From NCBI GenBank assembly GCA_026214975.1, contig CM047810.1:3534001-3598000 (forward strand): a DNA stretch of 64,000 bases. The letters run 5' to 3'. The notes beneath the pieces were generated by a model. That model was not told where the DNA came from. It worked only from the letters and a program-made list of their open reading frames with translations, and ran no database searches. Position numbers and translations under genes: made by a program. This document shows positions 11,783 through 25,114 of the stretch, one piece after another (the first letter of the stretch is position 1; each line of letters starts with the position of its first letter). Origin of the DNA: Gentiana macrophylla. Its lineage: Eukaryota > Streptophyta > Magnoliopsida > Gentianales > Gentianaceae.

Positions 11783-12629
11783 TTATGAATAAATATAATA
11801 CAAGATATTAATCATGTTGATTAATTAAATATACACATAATGTATGTGTGTCGAAATTTATTGTGTATATTGATACACATGGATTTTGCAAATTAATTAA
11901 TCATAATATTATATTAATTAAAGAAAATCTCAATACCCAGATTAATGGAAAAGGGGACGCCATCTTAGAATGTATTGGATACATTTGAGTTGTGTAATTT
12001 AATTAATAAGATTACCATAATATTAATATTAGCTATTAATTGATTTTGAAAAAATAGATTTATGGTAATAAGATAAATATAGTCAATATAAGATATTGAC
12101 AATATTTTGGAAATATTTAATATAAGATATTAAATTAAATGAGATAATTCAATAAAAGATATTTACCTTATTTTATTAGGAAAATATTTTATTTCTCCTC
12201 AACCTACTAGGAGCTAATCCCAATCAGATTGGGAACAATAGGGGCGTAGGTCACCTTATAAATAGGGTGGCTTGGTTAGCTCTTTTGTACAACACAATTC
12301 CAAAGGCTAATAGTTCTTGTGAAAAATAGAGAGCTTCCTAGAGAGAGATTTTAGAGAGAGAAAAAGTCGGTCTAGCAGCCGAGTTTTTCTGGTAGCAATC
12401 CATGATGGGATTCAGGCGAGGTGTTCGTGTGGATCACCGGTAGAGGCCGAACGTTTGGGCGGCTTCTTGCAGAAACTACAACCGTAGACAAAGCGTCGAT
12501 CCAATTGGATCAACCAAGGTATTCTTTTGTCTACTTCTTTTACACTTGTTGCTTAAACGAAGTCGATCTTGGGTAAAAGGAAATCAAAATTTTGAATTCC
12601 GATGCGTTCCCGCGTAGATTTCCTAACAC
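11783..12629 (+). mobile_element. Right part of a Copia-like LTR (solo or 3' LTR)
   Basis: A TATA-type promoter, CTTATAAATAGGG, lies near 12257. It is followed by a likely R/U5 segment containing AGAGAGAGATTTTAGAGAGAG and a GC-richer leader, ending TTTCCTAACA at 12629. No tRNA primer site follows, so this is a solo or 3' LTR rather than a 5' LTR. Its left part is probably 1-205, separated by the Mutator-like insertion. It borders a Gypsy gag remnant on the right. Confidence 0.55.
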
Positions 12630-12943
12630 TTCTCGCCCCTTAAGTGCTAGACCAAGTAGGCTTTTGAACGCAGGCATATCCAGGTTCCTTAAAGCTTTCA
12701 ATAAATCTTGTTGAGCGAGATCAGCAAGCACCTCTTCCTCCTGGGGTTGATGCTGGCTGGTGGTGGGGTTTGTATTTCTCCCCCGCCACTGTTTGCTTGG
12801 CCAAGAATATTGCTGATTGGATCGATTTCTGGATCAACGGATAGCCTGGGTCCTTTTCCTGTATTCTTTGGTGGTGACATTGCTTATTTTTTATGAAACT
12901 GCCGATAGGAAGTTCAAGCCCTCCTTCTAGCGCCAATTGACGA
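12630..12943 (-). pseudogene. Gypsy retrotransposon gag start and primer-binding site, broken
   Basis: On the minus strand the order is LTR end, PBS-like TTGGCGCTAGAAGGAGGG (12919-12937), then a gag start. The frame opens at 12880 as MSPPKNTGKGPRLSVDPEID. A second frame covers the downstream part, LADLAQQDLLKALRNLDMP and GLALKGRE, so a frameshift separates them. Gag is cut at 12630, where the Copia-like LTR ends. TTGGCGCTAGAAGG-type primer sites are common in plant Gypsy elements. Only the first roughly 90 residues of gag remain. Confidence 0.6.
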
Positions 12944-13585
12944 TGTTGGATATCGTCTATTCAATAAACCGGACAAAATTAACTCATATGACTGTTAACT
13001 GAAGAACAATGAACAATGGGAATGGCTGCTTGTGTGTATTTTAGACTGAGCTTGAGAGTTATTTCTCTCAAGTTGCCTACGTATCCAATGTATGTAATTG
13101 AAATTAAATTTTCGTAGTTCCTTAGGAATTAATTATATAGGAGGCGTCTCGCCTATTTCTGGTTCTACAAGTATTAGGGTTTATTCTTAACCCATAAGGA
13201 TTATTACGTGTGAATCCCTTTGATTTAGAGATAATTATGACTATCATTAAATGACAGGATCAATGTCATTATATATGTGGATTCTTTCCATGTTTTTCCC
13301 ATAATTAGGGTACATGTTTAAATGGCGGATAGGAAAGCTCTACCCGACCTGTGTTGAGCCCCTCAGGTCGTCTCGACCTGACTTGTATCCCCCACCTCCG
13401 TTAAGACCGAGCCGACCTGCGGTGGTCTGTTCAGAAAGACAGGCTAGACCTTCCACCTGAGGTTTAGGCCTGCTCTACCAGTTGATGTGGGGCCCTTGGC
13501 CATTGTATTTATTATCCTTCTCACTCTTTATTTATTATGAGGTCATTCTCTAAATGACACGTGTTATGGGTTAATTTGGACCTCG

Positions 13586-13587
<2 letters not shown>
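12944..13587 (-). repeat. Partial Gypsy LTR
   Basis: It begins TGTTGGATATC on the plus strand, immediately beside the Gypsy primer site, so on the minus strand this is the 3' end of the 5' LTR. A GC-rich block at 13325-13500 (GACCTG repeats) is followed by AT-rich sequence. It runs into a TA microsatellite, where the far end is lost. Confidence 0.5.

Positions 13588-13634
<47 letters not shown>
13588..13634. repeat. (AT)n microsatellite
   Basis: A nearly perfect run of alternating A and T of about 47 bases. It marks the right edge of the recognisable Gypsy LTR. Confidence 0.95.
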
Positions 13635-13636
<2 letters not shown>

Positions 13637-14099
13637 GGGCTGTACAGCAGAAATGTGGCAGGTAGACGTAATTGTAAGACGGACATGGAATGATGTTAAT
13701 GCAATCGATTTTCCTTCTTGTCATTTAACCAATTTTTTGTTTTTTCAGTAATTATCAGTATTAATAGAAAATATTAATTCTAAAAAACAACAAAGTATTT
13801 TTCATTCATATGAATATAACGTGTTTACTTTTTGTTCACAGAGTTTAACCATTACGCCCAGTTGTGTGCATCGCCCAGTCTCCGTCTATGCGTGGTTGAT
13901 TGGTTACAAGCTTTGAAAACAATTTATTTATTTATTTATATGATCCACTTCATTGTCTATCTCCAAGACTCCAAGTTGAGTTTTCTTTATATATATTTAA
14001 TAAAGCATTTAAGATAAGATGACAAAAAAAAAAGTTTATAAAAAAACAGTTTTGGTATCGTAAAATAAGTTTTTTTTTAAGGAAAGATAAACATATTAT

Positions 14100-16745
14100 T
14101 ACCCTAAGTCTGCGATTGCGGCAGAAATTACATTATTAGAAGGAGAAGTTTCCCGACCGGTGCGACCAAAGTGACTAATTCATGTCTAGCCAATAAGTGT
14201 GTCGGTAGATTACCACCGCGCTTGACAAATGTAAAAGTAAAAGAAACAATGGATGGTAAAAGTGCAAGACAATCGCGCGCTAAATAGCTAAAGATGGACA
14301 TATCATCCGACGGTCTCAATACGCTTGAACTCATGACATGCAATCAGATTCAAAGGTGACTGCTGAGAGTCCCAATTGAATAGCCTCTTCTACCGCTAAC
14401 AGAATCGCCTGCATCTCGAGAATTTCAGGACTGTACCAGGGTCGAGGTGGAATGAAAAAACAACAATAATCGAACCGAGTGCATCCCTGAAGATCAAACC
14501 TACTCCAGAACCCGAGTCCATGACAGAAGCATTAGAATTACATTTCCAGCTGCCCATAGGAGGCGCACTCCATATGACCGGATGGTCGGGCCCCTCAGAA
14601 GCTGTGTGGGAAGAGCTCATTGCCTGACGGGACTCCACTGCTCCGGCTAAGGACATATAGACCACACGGGATATGTATATGGGGCATTATCAAAGACCGC
14701 ACTACATCGAGCTTCCTAGAGGTTCCAGAGTAGTAGGCAAAAGGTAGAGAGCTCATCCGGATTGTAACGCGCTATCATCCCTCCAAAAAACTCCTTAAAA
14801 TTTGACCCATGCTGCATCCGCTGACTACAAAACAGCAGAGCTACCTAGATCTCTCAGCGTAGTCACAATAAAAAAGGACATGCCATAAGGACTCCATCTC
14901 CCCTCCACATGCCAAACAAAGGCCCGAGTCCAGATTACGCTTAGCAAGCTGCTCCCCAATCGGCAAACAATCCTGCAGACATCGCCATAGGAAATGCTGA
15001 ACACGCGGCAGCACGGTAACTTTCCAAACATCCTCCACACTATGTCCGGACCTGATGATGAGGATGCATGTGCCGAAGCAGGCAACCTTCCATACAAGCT
15101 CAATGCAAGAAAATATCCTGACTTCACTGTGTACCTACCCGACGATCATAATGCCAAATCAATTTATCTGGGTGCGAATTGCCTGCGATTGGGGTCTGAA
15201 GAATGGAATCCACCTCCTAAGCCTAGAATTCTTGCGTAATGTAAGGCAAATTTCATTGTCTAGTCCCTGGCAAAAGCAAGGCATGTACCTTACCATCGGA
15301 AGGTAAGGAATGGGCTGAGTGAGCTAACCGAAAGGAAGGCGGTCTAGAAACCCAAGCGTCATGAAAGACGTATATGGAACTTCCATCTCCTATGCGCCAA
15401 CGCAGTCCTTACATTAACATATATATATCCCTTCCGACAAGCTCCGCCACAAGAAAGATGGTCTGCTCCCCAACCCTGCCGCCATAATAGTTGTACCCGG
15501 ATGGTATTTTGCATTAAGTACTCAACTTTCAAGAGCAATGGGACAAGTAAGGAACCGCCATGACTACTTAGCTAGTAATGCCAAATTAAAACATTCCAAA
15601 TTGCGAAAGCCAAGGCCCCCAAGATTTTTGGGCAAACAACGAGTGTCCCAGTTTCGCCAATGCACATTCTGTTTGGCCTCAGTATCCTCCAAGAAAAAGC
15701 CGCGAATATACTTCTCAATCTCTTGAACTAATGTGGGAACCTTAAAAAGCCTTTGTATAATGAATGTAGGTATAGCTTGTGTGCTCGATTTGATCATGAC
15801 TTTCTTTCTCCAGAGAGAGAAGCTTATCTTTCCAACCGGATAATTTTTTCCACACCTTCTCTCGAAGAAAATCAAAAACCTGCCGTTTGTTCATTCCAAG
15901 GACAAATGGCATGCCCAAATACTTACCCGTACCAGTTCCAACTGGAATCTAAAGAAAGCCCGAAATATAATCTATGTCTTCCTGTTGAATAGCCTTGTTG
16001 AAATATAAACTAGACTGATGAAAATTGATAGCCTGACCAGACAACATCCCATACTGATTAAAAAGATTCAAAAGTGTTTCCAAAGCCCCATCCAAGTACT
16101 AAAAAAAGAGCATGCTGCCATCAGCGAAAAGCAAGTGCGCAACCTGGACCTGTGCCTGCCAGCCAAACGTAGTACCTCGTAGCACCTCTCACAGTCCGGT
16201 CCAGAAAAGCTGTCAATCCCTCTGCACAGACTATAAAAAGGAACGGGGAAAGAGGATCCCCATGCCGGATCCCCCGAGTAGGGATAATCCGAGGTCCGGG
16301 CCTTTCATTTACAAGAGCCCTATAGGTAATTGACGAAACGCACCTCCGCAGTAAATCAACAAAAGCCCATGGAAAACACACATGGTGCATAACACCCTAA
16401 AGATAGCTCCATTCCACCCTATCAAACGCTTTGGCCATATCCAGTTTGATAGCCGCATGGTTTTGACAACCTTGTCCGACCTTCATGGAATGAAATGCTT
16501 CAAAAGCAACTATGGCATTATTTGTGATCAACCTGCCTGAGGCGAAAGCGCTCTGATTGCCCGAGATAACATCGTTTATGACCTGCTTAAATCTATTGAC
16601 AAGACACGTGAGAGCAGTTTGTATGTTGAATTACATAGTGCAATCGGCCTCAACTCAGCCATCCGGGTGGGAGACGCCACCTTAGGTACAAAAGCTATAT
16701 AAGTCTCGCACAACGAGCCTGGATCCATGCCTTGAGACTCACTTA
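14100..16745 (-). mobile_element. Decayed, 5'-truncated L1-like LINE: reverse transcriptase, zf-RVT and RNase H remnants
   Basis: On the minus strand the conserved blocks of a plant L1-type ORF2 appear in order, scattered over several frames. Near 16690 is VPKVASPTRMAELRPI; near 16540 GNQSAFASGRLITNN; near 16430 AIKLDMAKAFDRVEW; at 16121-16390 RGIRHGDPLSPFLF; near 16115 the catalytic box. At 15564-15875 is [11 protein letters not shown] with [19 protein letters not shown]. At 14825-15127 is the zf-RVT region, VLPRVQHFLWRCLQDCLP. At 14128-14665 is an RNase H remnant, SWKCNSNASV. The catalytic YADD-type box reads FADG, so the second aspartate is lost. Stops and frameshifts are frequent. The endonuclease and ORF1 are missing, as in the usual 5' truncation. 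A weak poly(T) on the plus strand at 14071-14080 may be the tail. Confidence 0.9.
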
Positions 16746-17335
16746 CTGTAATTCATTTTTAGGAAGACTTGCTGTAATTCTGTGTACTTGTATTATATGT
16801 CCCTAAAACTCAAGCAGTGACATAAGAAAAAGCCATATACATATATACATATATATATATATACGTACGTGTATATAAATTGGACTTAGGAGTATAAAAA
16901 GTAGTTAATTGTCCACTATCACTGTATGATGTCACAAAACCTATAGTCTAAGGGCTCGAAAAATAAAATAGGCATCATCATGAGAATCAGAAAGTAATTA
17001 AAAAAGGTTATTTAATCCTTTTCTGCGGTATTGAAAATGACATTCTTGTTATCTAAAAGAATTGAATTGGTCATTTGAGAAAGTAATTACAATGTAAATA
17101 TTACCTGTATATTTTGACTTTGAGATATTTATTTGTATTAAGAAACCTCTTTGTATAGGGATTGAATTATTGTGGTGGAGATGTACAATAATTGAAGGGG
17201 GAAGGGGGTTCACCATTTTGTCTTTGTCATAAAATAATTAATCGTTACATCAGTACATTTCATAATTCTTCAATTTATGTCACGCCAGTATGACGACAAA
17301 ACTAAACTGAAAGTAAATGCTGATGCAAACGTTTA

Positions 17336-17366
<31 letters not shown>

Positions 17367-17792
17367 GTTGGGAAAAAGGACTTTGCTTATCTCTGGAAAT
17401 TTCAATTTATTTGTAACTTTCCAGAATTTGAGTGTAACAACGATACTTAAGTCATAGTAGTATGTTTAGTAATTGCATGTTCATATATAATATAATCCTC
17501 TTTGATCTTAAATCATTAATATCTTAATTAATAATCATTTTTCTCGTTTTTCACCGTATGAGAATACATTATCTTTTTCTTAAAGAACTTGCGTTCTCAT
17601 AGAAATTTTAACAGAGGATTCAGAAGGCGGTTGTTCTAATTACTCCACAAGTCAGTGAACCTCACCTAAAGCAACTATCAAAAAAATCAGCTAAAGACTG
17701 ACTTCTCCTAATACCCTATCATGAATGTTGATCGAAATAATCAAACTCAAGAAGTTATGAATGTAGGGATCCATTCTTATCAGTATTTCATA

Positions 17793-17823
<31 letters not shown>

Positions 17824-18360
17824 AAAAGAGGGCCCATTTCATTACAAAATCAGAGCTTCAATCAAGTGGTATATACTAGAAGAATTGAAATAAGTGTCAA
17901 TAATTTATAGAAGCAAATGGATGGACACATCCCCCATTCTTAGCCAAGCAATATTCATTGTCTTCTGGACTTGTACATCAACATTAACCAAGAATGTGGG
18001 ATCTCAATAAAAATTAGTTTATTTATTTTGGCCTCCTCCTTCCTCTTCTTCTTCTTGCTTATAATATCACCCAATCCCACTTTCTTGGTATGAGTCTTGT
18101 GATTCTTAGATACATAAGACACATTTGTTTTTTACAGCGTATCTCGTATTTGACACATATCGATATGTATCACATACTTATAATAAAGACACAACGGGGG
18201 TTGAATATGATTAGTGGTGAATATTATTATACTTTCTGCTAAGACTAAAGTTCGATTCTCAGCATGTACGTCTCTAATATAATAATAATAATAACCGTCT
18301 TTCCGATTCCCCTAATTTAAAAAAGAAGACACCGACAAATTTATAATTTTTAATAGTTTG
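16746..18360. other. Intergenic; poly(T) and AAAT microsatellites, no gene seen
   Basis: AT-rich sequence without a believable open frame. It holds a 29-base poly(T) at 17338-17366 and an (AAAT)n run at about 17796-17826. Confidence 0.7.
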
Positions 18361-18868
18361 ATACAAGATTCACATATTTACTATATCCATAACTTAAATA
18401 TGTGAAATGAATAATCACATTAAAAATTGAGTATAGAGCACCACATAATGAATGAAAAACTATCTAAAATAATGAAAAAACTACCTAAACTAATTGTTCC
18501 AATTTACCTTAGTAATCGATACAGGATTCGAATATGCATACTCATGACTTGAATATGTGAAATGAATAATCACATTGAAAATTGAGTATAAAACGCCACA
18601 TAATAAATGAAAAACTACCGAAAATGATGAAAAACTAACTAAACTAATTGTTCCAATTTACCTTAGCCAAAAGGATCTCTCATCGGTCATCGCCCGTCCG
18701 TCCGTCCATAGAATTCAAGTATATGAAATGAGTAGTCACGTTGAAAATTGAGTTAAAACGCCACATAATGAATGAATGAAAAACTATCGAAAATAATTAA
18801 AAGTTACCTAAACTAATTGTTCCAGTTTACCTTAGCCAAAAGGGTCTCTCATCACCCGTCCATAGGAC
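18361..18868. repeat. Three diverged direct repeats of about 155-170 bp
   Basis: Units begin near 18361, 18519 and 18702. Each contains ATATGTGAAATGAATAATCACATT, AAAATTGAGT, CCACATAATGAATGAAAAACTA and ACTAATTGTTCCAATTTACCTTAG, with substitutions. Copies 2 and 3 add an AAAAGGRTCTCTCATC tail and a CCGTCC-rich patch. No coding potential is visible. Confidence 0.8.
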
Positions 18869-19617
18869 TAGAAGATGATGTAAATCGAAAAACGTGCTTC
18901 AATTATTCAGTATATACTGACTTTAAACTTTTTTGTTGAGATGAGTTGTTCCATACTAGATTAGAAAGATGTCTTATCTGTATCAATTAGTGATGCATGC
19001 CTTTCAGTACGTACATTTAACTTGTTGTAAGATTTAATGTTGAAATAAATTGTACCCTCTTATTTATATTCATATGTCACAACAATGTTTAGTGTTGAAA
19101 CAAAGACATTCTTTGAAAGTTACCGGACGATGTGTGACCGGCCGGAGAGAGGCGATTCCGGTACGTGCAGGCAATCAGCTGTAAATCACACATATACATC
19201 ATTAGAGATAGTTATATAGGAGCGTCAATCATATCCTTATTTTTTTTATTAAATTTAATTTTTTATAAGAGAAAAACTTATAGAATGTAAATGTGTGTAT
19301 ATATATAAATATATGTGCATGGTAAAAGGTGGATCACATGAATGACATACTTCATTTTCATCTAGACATCTATTCCTTTTGGTTGGTTCAACTGCATACG
19401 ACTTATGCTTTTATTGGTTGTGTGGTTGATTATTTTGATATTAGAAATATCAGCGGTTTTCAAAAATTTATAACGTGCGTAAAAAAATTATCGATTTTTC
19501 TTGTCCTTAAAACATAAGTTTATATATTCAATTTTATACAACTAATTATTGATGAAAATACAAAAGTAAGTCATAAAAAAACAACAGTCGATCGATAAAT
19601 AAAATAAGCAAAATTCA

Positions 19618-19683
<66 letters not shown>

Positions 19684-22086
19684 TATAAGAAAAATCTCCA
19701 CTATTTATAGCTGGCCATGTATGTTTTATGACTCAAAAAAATTATGTTCTACTATACTTTACGACACGGCAAAGACATCCCGCAATATTTTTGTATACTT
19801 GTAATGTAACTTTATTGTGTAATTTTGTTACAATAATAGTACTTTTTTTATAGTGTATTTTGACAACTACAAAAAACTTTCTTTCTTTTGAACATAACTA
19901 CAAAAAACTTAAAGACCGTCTTTTTTCATTCAAGTTTTTAATTCATTGATTTCGACTTAATTTCACATTGATTGTTAGCAATTTTGTCAATTTTTTTTCT
20001 TTTTCAAAGACCCGGAATGCGGAACTAACTGGTCCGGTTAATCCGAAATGGCAAATTTACTTTCCGACGGGTATTTGATCTACGAAACTTCAATACGTGA
20101 CTTAAACCGGACCACAATAAAAAAATTTTTCTACACATATTCGATAATAATTATTATTTGATTTGAAAAGTTTGTTTATTTATATATAGACAAATTTCCA
20201 CACGAAGACTTCTCTCTAACGGAGACATCTGACTGCAATATACATTAGGGGTCTTTGTTGTACAAATCATTGATCGAATAAACAAATACAAGTTTTGATT
20301 TCATATTTTTAACAATTCTTGTGATTTTTTGTTTTATGTGTGACACATAATTAAATATGTGTATTATTTTTATGTGCATCCGGTTCAATTTTCATTTACC
20401 ATTTAATGATTGCAAAGCGTACATATAAATTGCATGACTAAGCACATAAAACAAAATTGTAAAGATATAAATATGATTTTTTTGAAAAACATAAATATGC
20501 TTTAAATAAAAGAAAAGACATAAATATTATACCTTTGATAGTGAACCCAAAACTGAAGAAAAGAATAAAGGACGAATACGTATACATTTTATCAGACTTA
20601 TATCAATTTTCATCAAAATGTATAATATATGCCTTAGGGGTGTCACAAAACATAGCAAATGATATATAAAGAAAACATAACAAACAATACTTGACATAGT
20701 AAAAGCATAACAAAGTGTAGTAATACATTCACTCTACTGGTGCATCAATAGAATTAAATTGTGTAAGCCGACTCTGGAATCAAGAACCGATTTCTTATAG
20801 TTTCTAGAGGAAAAAAAAAAACTGTCTTTTTCAAGATCGATTCTCACAACGCAAATACGGGAAGTCGGTTTTTAGGCTAAGGAACACAGTTTTACAAAAT
20901 TAATTTCATTATGATGTATACATAGATAGAAGTGATTTAAATAGAAAAATAATAGCTCATAAAACAAGCATGTCTTATTGTTTGTTGAGTTTATATGATC
21001 TCATTTTATATTCTTTCACCTACTTCAAAGTTATATCTAATATGTCAAGTTTTATTACATAGACATGATATTTGACAAAGCCTTGGGTATTTTCTCTTTT
21101 TCTTTTAGAGGAGGAGGGGGGGGGGGGGGGGGGGTTAGGGGGGAATATAGCTTTAAGGCGAAAGATCCATAAAGAATGGTCCAATAAAACACTTGTCAAG
21201 TTATGATAATCATAAGGAAACCAACTTTATCATGAAAACAAAATGTTATCCCCCCTCCCCCATCATATATATCTATTATACATAAACGGGTGGGGTGAGG
21301 TGAAGTGAAGTGGTTAATGTCCTTTTATGTGAGGAAGAATGTGTTGGTTTTGGGAAGTAAAGAATCAAATGCTATGCTAATTAGTAACCCAATTAACACA
21401 ACATTTTTGCCGTTGGGAAAAGTGGACCAAAATCAAACTCATGATTTTTTGGTGAATTTTGATTGCTATAGTAGTCATGCATATGGCATTTTCACCTTTT
21501 ATTTTATTTTATAATTCATTCAATTCAATAGATAGAGACGACGGTACTATAATATATCATGCATTAGTAGCGTTAGTTTCACAAGAGATGGATATCTCAT
21601 GTTTTTTTTTTTTTCATATGGATCATAACAATTAATACCCATCACATACGTTTATATCTCTGATTACAATATATATATATATATATATATATATGACTTG
21701 TAGATTGATATAAGTATTATCATCATTTTCACTCATAAACCAACTTTATCCTAAACGATTTTTGAATGTGTGAAAAAAAAAAAACGGTTGATCACAACAC
21801 CTGAATAAATAGAATAAATTTAACAATCGTTGCACCTGCTACAATTTATATTCCTGATAAATACAAATTAATCGTAACTTATGATAATTTAACACATTAT
21901 TCGAAACGAATGCTCATATTGCTTCCTTGTACACCAGAACTTCAAATTTCAACAAAGTATAATTACCATATCCTTTTTCGTAAGACTGAAAAAGATAAAA
22001 AGGAATTGAAAAAGAATTTGATACTTCTTCATTCAAGCAAGGTCATAGTTACACACCTTTGATTAATATGTCTGAAATAGAGGCGG
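18869..22086. other. Intergenic; microsatellites and a poly(G) run, no gene seen
   Basis: AT-rich sequence with an (AT)n run at 19624-19680, a run of about twenty G near 21117-21134 within a purine-rich patch, and another (AT)n near 21669-21694. Open frames are short and unlike any family. Confidence 0.65.
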
Positions 22087-22429
22087 TGTTAAAGTGTCTC
22101 CGCATTTCGAAACTTGTGGTTGTTTCACCCATTATATTAAGAGATTGAACCTCACCACACAACCCAGTTTTGAGGATGGCGCCTCTCTCTCTATATAGGC
22201 CGCGGCTATGTTTTCCACACAGTATCGGAGTATGCACACTTTATTGTGCAAGTTGACGGCTATTTGTTGGCCTTGTGTGCCCACCCTTGACTTGATGGGC
22301 GTGTTAAAGTGTCCACATTGAAAACTTGTGTTGTTTCACCCATTATAAGAAGAGATTTGACTTCCTCACCACACAACAGGTTTTGAGGATAGCGTCTCCT
22401 CTTATATGGGTTTGGTAATGTTTTCCAAA
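22087..22429 (+). mobile_element. TRIM-like miniature LTR retrotransposon
   Basis: Two similar ends, 22087-22221 and 22302-22429, each start TGTTAAAGTGTC. Both continue through TTTCGAAACTTGTG or TTGAAAACTTGTG, a TTTCACCCATTATA stretch, CTCACCACACAAC, GTTTTGAGGAT and a short TATA-bearing tail ending ATGTTTTCC. About 80 bp separate them and begin CAGTATCGGAG, a degraded form of the TGGTATCAGAG primer site. Total length of about 340 bp, terminal repeats of about 130 bp and a coding-free interior match terminal-repeat retrotransposons in miniature. Relatives lie at 41632-42147. Confidence 0.65.
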
Positions 22430-24880
22430 GGCAGATTGACAAAATTATCTTTTTTTTATTTAAATAATGTGATTTATAACATAGTAAATTATGTCATGTT
22501 GACTATTAGTTTAACCTCTCACTTTTGTCAAGAAAAGCAACATTAAAAGTAAGTCTTATGACTTTAGTGATTCATCTTACATGAGAAATCTTAAACTTTC
22601 TTTTTTGAAAAAGAAATCTTAAACTTTCAATATATATAGTCTTTATGGACATGAGAAATTATAATACTTGGTTAATTAAATTGAGCGATAAAGGTGAAAA
22701 AAAAATAATAAATGTTCTTTAGTAATATAAAATATGAGATAAATAAAACAAAATAAATTAAAATGACAGTTAAAAAAACAGAGTAGTAAATAAATTTAGA
22801 TATAGATATCATAACCAAGAAAAGGATAGATAATTTGCATTTTTTGTTATTCAGTTATCTTTTTCCATAGTTGAACTAAAACCCTCTCAATCACAAATGA
22901 TAAAAAAAAATAAAAATAAAACCCTAAAATCGTCAAGTAATTAATTACCTTTCCAATTATACCATGACATATTAAATTAAGGATAAGAATGAAATGCAAT
23001 ATTTTTACTATAATTCAATCTTAGTTGTTATTTTTCTATTTTGTTGCCTTATCATATTTAAGATTCTTTCTTCTTGCATGTTTAGAACTTGGATTTATTT
23101 GCCAACCTATGTATGAAAAAAAGAGAAAAACAAATATGCATATATGCCCTTTGCATAGGGTAGCAATATTGTTATTTAAAGGAATATATAAACAACAAAG
23201 CCAATATTAATTTGAATTTGTTTAGTTTTATTTGTTTGGCTTTTATATTTGCACAAAACAAAGCTCAATCCAGTGTCATAAATTGATTCAAACTCAAAAC
23301 ATTTTGATCATAAGATTTCAGCTTATAACGTTACGTTAGACTTCATTCGCTAGAGAAACAATAGCATCTTTTGGCCAAATATATATTCTATTGTTTAGGA
23401 AAAAATATCAATTTAGTTTTTAATGCTTAATTTTCGTTTAATCCAAAATCATAACTTTACTATAGCACTTACAATATATAATGTAAATGATAAGCATGAT
23501 TTGATACTTCTTCATCAAAAAACCATTTTCCTTCACTCTATAATCAATGATTTGATACTCCTTTGTGTCCTGGAATCTGAAATAACACACACACACACAC
23601 ACTAGCATACCGCACACATAATTATGTTGGGTACAAAATACTTCGGGTACTTGAAATTGTTCATATTTAATAAAAAAAATCCAGCTTTTACTCGAGTAAG
23701 ATGTGAGCTCAAGAACAACTAAAATAACACAAATTAATGTCCAAATGATCAGGGGAAAAGGTGCTTAAAGTGCTCTAAACGGGGTGAAAATGTGTACAAG
23801 TGTATAGTGAAGTCGATTCTCATCTTTACAATGTGTGTAAATCCATATTACATGTTCAAAACTCTTCAAATCTATCAAGAAGCATGGTGCATCATATATT
23901 AGAATTTCCTCTTTAAAATAAAATTACTTTAATTTTATGTTGTAGAGATTGTAATAGATATTCGATCTGATTAAATCTTAGTAGATATTACGTAAAAATG
24001 AAGAAGAAATATATTGTTTGAATACGTAGCCCCACAGAGGCACAAATCATGAGTAAAAAACAAGGGTGTTGGAGTGACATAATATCTTTGAGTTGAGTAT
24101 GAGGGTTCAATCCCTTTAAACGATTTCCCTCGTAAAAAAAAATATGTTCATGCAACATCTTATAAACTAACACTCGATTTATGTCATCTACAAACCTCTA
24201 GAAACGAGACAGTAAAGGGCCATTTGGATTGATTATCAACTTCTTAATTTATTAAATATGTAAAATAAAGAATTTGTTACAAAAATATTGCTCAAAAGGT
24301 CTATAAATAACAAGTACTAACACTCCAATACAAATATATTTTTTAATTTTTATAGCTAATTTTTGTATGGGAAATGATGTGTAATGATACAGATACAACT
24401 ATTGTGTCACAACAGATGACACTACCTAATTTTCTACCTTTGATAGTTTGATCATGATGAGTCCTCATCATAATCAATGAATATTATATCATGATCAAAG
24501 GTAAAACATTAAATTTGTCTTGTCGTTAATGGCGTAATGGTTGTCTTGTAGATTACTCGGGAAATGCTAAAACCACAAAGTTATGGCATAACGAGTGAAG
24601 AAACACATTTTTTCACTATTATTCATTGAGTAGGACGTTGGACACATTGCTTATATTGTAAACCATCGTAACCAATAATGCAAAAATGTATTGTATTATT
24701 CGTGTATGAATCTGAATATGCAACACACGTCAAACTTGAGTAATCATATCATATAAAAATATATATAGTATTATTTGTTGTGTCACGACCGTCGTAACCG
24801 GAACATTGTCCCAATTTGAATGGAGTCTTTTGCAAAAAAGTGAGCATTACTCTTGCGCTTATAACGACCGTTTTCTCACA
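22430..24880. other. Intergenic; (AC)n microsatellite, no gene seen
   Basis: AT-rich non-coding sequence with an (AC)n run at about 23584-23602. It merges into the promoter of the DUF506 gene on the right. Confidence 0.65.
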
Positions 24881-24885
24881 GCGTT

Positions 24886-24989
24886 CACGTGATAACAGCC
24901 CAAAAATTCAGGAAGATTTACGCCACGTCATCATACACGTGTCCATTGCAATCCTAGTCAGCAACCAAGTCCTCCTTTTCTGTATAAAT
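24886..24989 (+). promoter_or_regulatory. Promoter of the DUF506 gene: ACGT-core motifs and TATA box
   Basis: CACGTG (G-box) lies at 24886-24891, CCACGTCA at 24923-24930 and the palindrome ACACGTGT at 24935-24942. They are followed by TATAAAT at 24983-24989. Such ACGT-core clusters bind bZIP and bHLH factors and often act in ABA or light responses. The start site would be expected near 25015-25020. Response to ABA is inference. Confidence 0.55.
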
Positions 24990-25114
24990 TACTACCTCCT
25001 AAACCTCATCCATATCACCGTTTCCCACTTTCCCATTGCTTCTTTCTAAAGGTAAATATAAAATAAAAAAAATCGGGAAGACTCGAAAACTAAGCACCTA
25101 AATTTTGCCGGAAT

